This document shows positions 41,249 to 46,325 of a stretch of 46,325 nucleotides of DNA, in pieces. The position numbers and the translations under genes are program-made. Positions within the stretch are counted from its first letter, which is position 1. Every line of letters begins with the position of its first letter. The stretch lies in contig JACAEQ010000143.1 in NCBI GenBank assembly GCA_013388755.1, positions 1 through 46,325 on the forward strand, written 5' to 3'. The stretch is from Chloroflexota bacterium (lineage in GTDB: Bacteria > Chloroflexota > Chloroflexia > Chloroflexales > Roseiflexaceae). The notes under the pieces are model-generated. The model had not been told where the DNA came from and searched no databases. It saw only the letters and a list, made by a program, of their open reading frames with translations.

Positions 41249-43330
41249 TCAACCCTGACCATCTTCCGGGATAGTTGAGGAGGGTAATTGATGTGCGTGC
41301 ATCATATGGGACAGGGTTGCACGTGCTCCAGGAAGCACCTGCGCCTCACACCACGGGCGATCGTCACCACCGCGATAGCGCACCAGCAGCGGTACCGCGC
41401 CCTGCACATGATCCACTGCTACACTCTCGGGCGATATAACCAGGGTAACGGTATGCGCGCCCACGCGCAACCCGTGCAGAGTCGCAGATGGCCACGCCTG
41501 CGGGAGACGTGGCTCGACGGCCAGTTCATGGCGGTGCGCGAATGGACGCACTCCGAACAGCCCTTCAACGATTCCCTGGATATACAGGCCTGCCGACCAG
41601 AGCTGGACGAAACAGAGGCCAGTCGGAATGAGCTCCTTCAATGTGCCAAGCGTGCCATGGCGCGCCGTCTCGCCGATAGTGCGCAACAGCCGGACGCCCA
41701 GATCGGCCTGCCCGTCGCGAAACATTGCCAGCGCCAGCAGTCCGGTCGGCAGCGTCCACACCTGCGAATCGATACCGCGTGTGTGGACGAGCCCCCATTC
41801 ATTGACCCATTCACGCGTGATCCGCTCCAGGGTGCGTCTCGCGCGTTCCGGCGACGCAATGCCTGTCTGCGCCGGTAAGACGACCGTCCAGTGGCCATCA
41901 AACTGCGGACGGCCGTCGAGATGCAACGAATCGGCATACATCCCTTCGGCTTCGATCCACCAGTCGGCTTCGAAACGCGCCGCAAGCGTGCCGGCCAGGC
42001 TCGCAAAACGAACGGCGTCATCCGGCCGTCCCAGTGCCAGCGCCATCTCCTGTAATGCCACCAGTGCCTGATGAAGATAGCAGACGCTATCGAGTTTGCA
42101 GGCACCCATGCCGAGTCGCTCGACCACACCATCACCCACCGGATAACCATTGCCCGCCAGTATCGCGTCAAAATGCTCCAGGCCTTCGACACACAGCGGG
42201 TACATCCGTTCGAGAAAGGCGAGGTCACCCGTCCAGTGCATATAGTCCCGGCAGGCGACGGCGAACTGCGGCGTTTCCTGGGTATTGCCAGGGTGGAACA
42301 CACGGCCGTTTGTGGTGATTTCGTGTGGAATACGACCACAGCCACGCCAGCCATAACGTCCAAGTTCTTCGAGCGCGCTGCGGATCACATCGGCGAATCC
42401 GGCGGCAATCGCGCCGGAAACAGTATATTCAGTGTCACAACCAAAAAGCTGGGGATACTCCGGCAGACCTGCCAGAAAATACGGCGCGAGCACGGGCCGA
42501 TAATCCGCGACCAGCATGCGCAGGTTCTGCCGTGCAACCTGCCAGTACTGGTTGATCGCCGGATCAGGCGTGGCCAGCCGCACGTCTTCATTGTATGCGC
42601 GATAACCGGCAATCTTCGCCGAGAGCGTATCTACCGCCGCACGGAGCAGGTCGCTCGCCGGCGCCGGCGCGTCATCGCGCTGTACAGCCAGGCGCAGTTG
42701 CAGCGCGATGGCTTCGCCGGGATTCAGCACCAGAGGGAAACGCGCCGTTACAACCCGGCCGGCGCTGGCCCACGAGGCAGGCGCTGCGCTCATCAGCGTC
42801 ACTGTGACGCCTGCATATGGCCCGGGGGCGCTCCAGGCGACGCCGTTCGCCAGAACGGTCATCTCAGGCTCCGCGGGCGCGATCCCGCCGAACCAGCAGA
42901 ATCGCAGGTCGGCTTCCGCCTGGAGCAGCACAGCCGCCGATACCCGTGCGTCGCCCTCATTGCGCAGCAGGAGCGTCGCGTAATAGTGCGGCTGATCATC
43001 TGCGGCGAACTCGGTCCATTCAACGTGAATACCGGCGACCACATAGCGCCGGGTCGCGTGCGACCCGAACAGCTCGCAGATTACCGCATGATCGAGTGGC
43101 GTCACTGCGCCATGCAGGTCGAGTGCCAGCGACCACCCCTCCAGCACGCGCACTGGATTCGCCCACACGCCGCCCATCTTGCCGCGCAGATGCCATTCGC
43201 CGAACGGGCGAACCGCGCCGCCGGCGGTGACAATTGCATACAGGTGCCTGCCAGCAAGGAACACCGGCGTCTCCGGGCCAGCTTCCGCTTCCCAGACGTC
43301 ATCGCCAACATAGTAACGCTGAAGGGTCAT
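41249..43330 (-). CDS. Six-hairpin glycosidase (debranching-enzyme-like)
   Basis: A 693-residue carbohydrate-active protein. An N-terminal beta-sandwich (about 1-235) is followed by an (alpha/alpha)6 barrel (about 255-610), with LPEYPQLFGCDTEYTVSGAI, GRIPHEITTNGRVFHPGNTQ, ETPQFAVACRDYMHWTGDLA, QFDGHWTVVLPAQTGIAS and GIDSQVWTLPTGLLALAMF. A small C-terminal beta domain follows. The pattern resembles amylo-alpha-1,6-glucosidase or GH63/GH78-type six-hairpin enzymes; acidic residues such as those in CDTEY and RDYMHWTGD could be catalytic. There is no signal peptide. AAGGAG precedes the ATG, and a TGGTATAAT box lies 58 nt upstream. The exact substrate is not clear. Confidence 0.78.
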   Translation of the reverse strand: MTLQRYYVGDDVWEAEAGPETPVFLAGRHLYAIVTAGGAVRPFGEWHLRGKMGGVWANPVRVLEGWSLALDLHGAVTPLDHAVICELFGSHATRRYVVAGIHVEWTEFAADDQPHYYATLLLRNEGDARVSAAVLLQAEADLRFCWFGGIAPAEPEMTVLANGVAWSAPGPYAGVTVTLMSAAPASWASAGRVVTARFPLVLNPGEAIALQLRLAVQRDDAPAPASDLLRAAVDTLSAKIAGYRAYNEDVRLATPDPAINQYWQVARQNLRMLVADYRPVLAPYFLAGLPEYPQLFGCDTEYTVSGAIAAGFADVIRSALEELGRYGWRGCGRIPHEITTNGRVFHPGNTQETPQFAVACRDYMHWTGDLAFLERMYPLCVEGLEHFDAILAGNGYPVGDGVVERLGMGACKLDSVCYLHQALVALQEMALALGRPDDAVRFASLAGTLAARFEADWWIEAEGMYADSLHLDGRPQFDGHWTVVLPAQTGIASPERARRTLERITREWVNEWGLVHTRGIDSQVWTLPTGLLALAMFRDGQADLGVRLLRTIGETARHGTLGTLKELIPTGLCFVQLWSAGLYIQGIVEGLFGVRPFAHRHELAVEPRLPQAWPSATLHGLRVGAHTVTLVISPESVAVDHVQGAVPLLVRYRGGDDRPWCEAQVLPGARATLSHMMHAHQLPSSTIPEDGQG

Positions 43331-43387
43331 AAGTTACTCCTTCCGAGGCAGATCGCGGGCAGGTTGCTCACCGGGCGGCGCCTGCCG

Positions 43388-43396
43388 ATTATACCA
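43388..43396 (-). promoter_or_regulatory. Extended -10 box of the glycosidase gene
   Basis: TGGTATAAT on the minus strand (TATAAT at 43393-43388). It is another TGn-extended -10 and leaves about 50 nt of leader with a good AAGGAG site. Confidence 0.6.
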
Positions 43397-43488
43397 TCCA
43401 CGCCGGCCATTACGAACTCGCAGGGTCGTGTCGGCAGATGCGCTACAATAGCCTCATCACCGTCCATCTTCGGAAGCGAGGCTGGCCC

Positions 43489-43968
43489 ATGGCGGAAGAT
43501 ATCCACGACACTCCCCGTATCGCACCCGAGATTCGCATTGCCGACCTGGTGTTGCCGAACCAGGCCAACCATCTGAATACCATGTTCGGCGGTGAGGTCC
43601 TCTCACTGATGGATAAAGCCGCCGGCATCGCCGCGCTGCAATTCTGCCGCCGGATCGTTGTCACCGCCTCAACCGAGCACATTGATTTTCGTACCCCGAT
43701 CCATACCGGTGAGATCATCGAAGCGCTCGCCCGCGTCATCTATGTCGGTCGTTCGTCGCTGATCGTTCGTATTCACATCTACGCCGAACACCCGCTGATT
43801 GGTGAACGCCGCCTCTGCACCACGGGCTACTTCAGTATGGTAGCGCTCAACGATCGTGGCGAACGTGTCACGGTACCGCGCCTGCTGCTTGAGGATGCCG
43901 ACGCACGCAATGAGTGGGAGACAGGCAAGGCGTTGCGCCACGCCATTGATGCCCGCCGGAGTCGTTGA
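43489..43968 (+). CDS. Hotdog-fold acyl-CoA thioesterase
   Basis: A 159-residue YciA/BACH-type thioesterase that hydrolyses acyl-CoA to free acid and CoA, usually as a hexamer. Key blocks: NQANHLNTMFGGEVLSLMDK (catalytic Asn and Asp region), AAGIAALQFCR, ASTEHIDFRTPIHTGEIIEA, IYVGRSSLIVRIHIYAEHPL and CTTGYFSMVALNDRGERVTV. The ATG at 43489 is favoured by GGAAGCGAGG upstream. A TACAAT at 43444-43449 may be its -10. It heads a rightward operon with the PHP gene 13 nt later and miaA. Confidence 0.9.
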   Translation: MAEDIHDTPRIAPEIRIADLVLPNQANHLNTMFGGEVLSLMDKAAGIAALQFCRRIVVTASTEHIDFRTPIHTGEIIEALARVIYVGRSSLIVRIHIYAEHPLIGERRLCTTGYFSMVALNDRGERVTVPRLLLEDADARNEWETGKALRHAIDARRSR

Positions 43969-43981
43969 ACATGAGGAGCAT

Positions 43982-44884
43982 ATGGAAAACCTTCCGTTCC
44001 ATCAGCCAGGCCGCTTTTACCGCGGCAACCTGCATACACATTCGACGAGATCCGATGGCATGCTCTCGCCGGAGGCGGTCATCGCCGCCTACCGCGCACA
44101 GGGCTATGATTTTCTCACCCTTACCGATCATTTTCTTGAACGCTTTGGTTTTCCGGTTACCGACACACGATCCTTCCGCGACTCGCGGTTCACCACGCTA
44201 CTCGGCGCCGAACTCCACGCACCAGCCACTGCTGCCGGGCGACTATGGCACATCCTGGCCGTTGGTCTGCCGCTCGATTTCGCACCTCCCGCACCTGACG
44301 AAACAGCCCCAACGCTTGCATCACGCGCCGCAGCGGCCGGCGCCTTCATCGGCATCGCCCATCCCGCCTGGTATACCCTGACCGTCGAGGATGGCCTCTC
44401 GATAACCGCAGCGCACGCCGTCGAAGTGTATAACGCAACTGCCGCCTGGGACAATGATCGCGGCGATAGCTGGCATTTCGGCGATATGCTGCTGGCGCGT
44501 GGCCGGCGCCTGCTGGCGTATGCCGCCGATGATGCGCATTTCGCCGAGCGACCCGACGCATATGTGGCGTGGGTGCAGGTGCGCGCCGAGGAATGCTCAC
44601 CGGAGGCAATCCTCGCTGCGCTGAAGGCCGGCGCATTCTACTCCAGCCAGGGGCCGGTGATCGAAGATGTGACCCTCGATGAGACGCGCGTCGTCGTGCG
44701 CTGCTCCCCCGCGCGCGGTGTGTTCGTCACCGGCCCGGATGAGCGCTGCTCGCGCGAACTCGGCGATCGCCTGAGCGTGTGCGAGTTGCCGATCAGGCAG
44801 TTGCGCGATGCGCCATACATCCGGATTACTGTTGTTGATGCCGCCGGCAGAAAGGCATGGACGAACCCGATCTGGCTGAAGTAG
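43982..44884 (+). CDS. PHP-domain metal-dependent phosphoesterase
   Basis: A 300-residue PHP-family protein (polymerase and histidinol phosphatase superfamily). Metal ligands: HTH (18-20), Asp25, TDH (49-50), GAELH (Glu77, His79), a His in IGIAHPAWY, and the AADDAHF Asp/His pair. After the barrel, the C-terminal 90 residues are beta-rich. It probably hydrolyses a phosphoester; related proteins cleave 5'-phosphates of small oligonucleotides or nucleotide bisphosphates, but the substrate is not shown here. The ATG at 43982 follows GAGGAG closely. It is the middle gene of the thioesterase-PHP-miaA operon. Confidence 0.87.
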   Translation: MENLPFHQPGRFYRGNLHTHSTRSDGMLSPEAVIAAYRAQGYDFLTLTDHFLERFGFPVTDTRSFRDSRFTTLLGAELHAPATAAGRLWHILAVGLPLDFAPPAPDETAPTLASRAAAAGAFIGIAHPAWYTLTVEDGLSITAAHAVEVYNATAAWDNDRGDSWHFGDMLLARGRRLLAYAADDAHFAERPDAYVAWVQVRAEECSPEAILAALKAGAFYSSQGPVIEDVTLDETRVVVRCSPARGVFVTGPDERCSRELGDRLSVCELPIRQLRDAPYIRITVVDAAGRKAWTNPIWLK

Positions 44885-44889
44885 CAGGC

Positions 44890-45837
44890 ATGATCAATCG
44901 TGATCACCCCATCCCCCCATCGCCTGCCAACCCGATCCCGCTCCTTGCCATCGTCGGCTCGACCGCCGTCGGCAAGACAGGGCTCGCCGTTCAACTGGCG
45001 CGCGCGCTGGATGGCGAGATCGTCTCGGCAGACTCGCGCCAGGTCTACCGGATGATGGACATCGGTACGGCCAAGCCGACGCCGGAAGAGCGCGCTGCTG
45101 CACCGCATCATCTGCTTGATGTGGTGGATCCGGATGGCGACTTCTCGCTCGCGCTGTATCAAGACCTGGCAACCGCGGCGATTGCGGGCATCGCAGCACG
45201 TGGCAGGCGGCCGTTACTGGTCGGCGGAACCGGCCAGTATCTCGCAGCGGTACTGCAGGGATGGCAGTTGCCACGCGTCGCGCCGAATCCGGAACTGCGC
45301 GCCGCATTAGAGCGAGAGGCGGAAATCAAGGGCGCGTCGGCGTTGCACGCGCGACTGGCGCTAGTTGATCCGATCGCGGCCGCGGGCATTCAACCCGGCA
45401 ACATCCGGCGTGTCATTCGCGCGCTCGAAGTCTACGAAGCAACCGGCACCCCCATTTCGGCGCAGCGTTCGATACAACCGCCGCCGTATCGTATCGTGAC
45501 GCTCTGGCTCACACTGCCGCCAGCACTTCTGTATGCCCGGATTGATGCTCGCGTGGACGCAATGATGGCCGCCGGGCTCCTCGCCGAGGTGCAAGCATTG
45601 CGAGCGCGCGGCTATAGCTGGGATCTCCCATCCATGTCCGGGCTGGGGTATCGCGAGTTTCGTCCATTGTTCGACGGCACTGCCACACTCGACGACGTTG
45701 TGACGCGCCTGAAATATGATACCCACGCCTTCGCCCGCCGCCAGCCGGCCTGGTTCCGCCGCCTGCCGGGCATCACCAGGCTCACCGCCGACGCCCCCGA
45801 TCTGCTCGAGCGCGCGCTTGCGGCGGCACAGGTGTGA
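44890..45837 (+). CDS. miaA: tRNA dimethylallyltransferase
   Basis: A 315-residue enzyme that adds dimethylallyl to N6 of A37 in tRNAs reading UNN codons. It shows the P-loop GSTAVGKT (23-30), SADSRQVYRMMDIGTAKPT (46-64), LLDVVDPDGDFSLALYQDLA, LLVGGTGQYLAAVLQGW, NIRRVIRALEVYEATG and FARRQPAWFRRL, all typical. The length is normal. The ATG at 44890, 5 nt after the PHP stop, is used; an ATG at 44857 would overlap the PHP gene by 28 nt. Together with trmD at 31767 the window holds both common modifiers of tRNA position 37, though not linked. Confidence 0.96.
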   Translation: MINRDHPIPPSPANPIPLLAIVGSTAVGKTGLAVQLARALDGEIVSADSRQVYRMMDIGTAKPTPEERAAAPHHLLDVVDPDGDFSLALYQDLATAAIAGIAARGRRPLLVGGTGQYLAAVLQGWQLPRVAPNPELRAALEREAEIKGASALHARLALVDPIAAAGIQPGNIRRVIRALEVYEATGTPISAQRSIQPPPYRIVTLWLTLPPALLYARIDARVDAMMAAGLLAEVQALRARGYSWDLPSMSGLGYREFRPLFDGTATLDDVVTRLKYDTHAFARRQPAWFRRLPGITRLTADAPDLLERALAAAQV

Positions 45838-46123
45838 TCACGGCGCGCGACGAGCGGCGAGCAGAACCCTTGATCCGCGGACACGCCTCCGTTCCTGCTC
45901 GCTGCAAGGCTGGATGACTGGATTGCGAAGCTGACGGTTGACACCTATCCCTATTTGCGCTACCATCCACATGTACATAGGCCTACCCATAGATCGCCCT
46001 GTGCGATCTACGCGTGGATCGATCTTCGATCTGTGCATAGATCGCCGGTCTACTGGTAGACCGCGGTAAGTCCGCAGAATCAGTAGTTAGGCGGCGATAG
46101 CACGAACCAGAGGGAGGTAGAAC
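45838..46123. other. Spacer before the terminal gene
   Basis: No gene was recognised between miaA and the gene cut by the window end. The right half holds a dense set of dyads (separate entry). The base composition is visibly less GC-rich than the neighbouring genes. Confidence 0.6.
45990..46063. promoter_or_regulatory. Cluster of perfect dyads rich in GATC
   Basis: Three perfect inverted repeats lie in 74 nt: TAGATCGC-CCTGT-GCGATCTA (45990-46010), GATCGA-TCT-TCGATC (46017-46031) and CGGTCTAC-TG-GTAGACCG (46046-46063). A further TAGATCG half-site lies at 46038-46044. The block ends 60 nt before the ATG of the last gene. Operator sites or a structured leader are both possible. Confidence 0.55.
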
Positions 46124-46325
46124 ATGAGCAATGAACTTCACGTCTTATTTGGGGCGGGCCAGGTGGGGCGGCACCTTGCAAGGCTTCTGCTGAGCGCTGG
46201 CAAGCAAGTGCGGATCGTGAAAAGGTCACCTGGGGACACGCCGCCGGGTGCCGAGGTGATTCAAGGAGACGCTGCCGATCCAGCGTTCTGTGCCCAAGCG
46301 GCACGTGGCGCCACAACGGTTTACC
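46124..46325 (+). CDS. Rossmann-fold NAD(P)-binding protein, cut by window end
   Basis: Partial gene of 67 codons. It opens MSNELHVLFGAGQVGRHLAR, a GxGxxG dinucleotide-binding loop (FGAGQVG), followed by LLLSAGKQVRIVKRSPG at the second strand and EVIQGDAADPAFCAQAARGA with a GD motif. This is the start of an extended short-chain dehydrogenase/epimerase or NmrA-like protein. The ATG is supported by GGGAGGT 5-6 nt upstream. Its codon use seems a little less GC-rich than in the flanking operon. Confidence 0.8.
   Translation, partial: MSNELHVLFGAGQVGRHLARLLLSAGKQVRIVKRSPGDTPPGAEVIQGDAADPAFCAQAARGATTVY

Overview
The window looks like chromosomal DNA of a Chloroflexota bacterium, most likely class Chloroflexia (Roseiflexus/Chloroflexus/Kouleothrix-like). 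This is inferred from the GC-rich third codon positions, many GTG/TTG starts, and the gene types present: a multi-GAF diguanylate cyclase, DUF11 surface protein, LCP protein, bactofilin, and the style of the Nuo subunits. No rRNA, CRISPR array, phage, plasmid or intact insertion sequence was seen. Almost all of it is ordinary housekeeping and accessory sequence, with about 40 protein genes and one tRNA.

Layout. Positions 1-8,000 carry a small DUF4177-like gene, the tight operon aroC / acetoacetyl-CoA synthetase / shikimate-kinase-like P-loop protein, a TPR-zinc-ribbon membrane protein, a YtcJ-like amidohydrolase, and a 0.9-kb gene-free stretch full of repeats. Positions 8,300-17,300 carry a three-GAF GGDEF protein convergent with a class A penicillin-binding protein, small membrane proteins, a secreted or anchored HExxH peptidase divergent from mutM, and tRNA-Arg(CCT). 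Positions 17,500-24,200 form one unit read leftward from a near-consensus promoter: nuoA-B-C-D-E, then a P-type ATPase homologue in which nearly every catalytic motif is altered, then a KdpD-like universal-stress domain. Positions 24,400-30,500 hold a GHL6-like glycoside hydrolase, an LPXTG-type DUF11 surface protein, two membrane proteins and a glycosyltransferase. Positions 30,500-37,600 hold FtsB/DivIC-like and bactofilin genes, trmD, a short beta-carbonic anhydrase, the operon LCP / SUFU-domain protein / membrane-STAS protein, and an HNH endonuclease. Positions 37,800-46,325 hold a Tat-exported PhoX phosphatase with PHO-box-like repeats, an acyl-CoA-dehydrogenase-fold protein, a six-hairpin glycosidase, the thioesterase / PHP / miaA operon, a dyad-rich spacer and the start of a Rossmann-fold gene cut by the window end.

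How genes work together. Cell-envelope and division functions recur: PBP1A, LCP, bactofilin, FtsB-like, the LPXTG protein, GT2 and glycosidases. The Nuo genes give the membrane-entry and hydrogenase-like modules of complex I plus NuoE; nuoF-G and nuoH-N are not in the window.

Best lead. The apparent pseudo-P-type-ATPase (18002-20791) is co-transcribed with the complex I genes. It keeps an intact 929-codon frame while losing the TGES, DKTGT and TGD consensus. Further leads are a strongly foldable spacer between trmD and the bactofilin gene, three genes whose -10 box sits exactly 6 nt before ATG (leaderless candidates), and a GATC-rich cluster of perfect dyads at 45990-46063.
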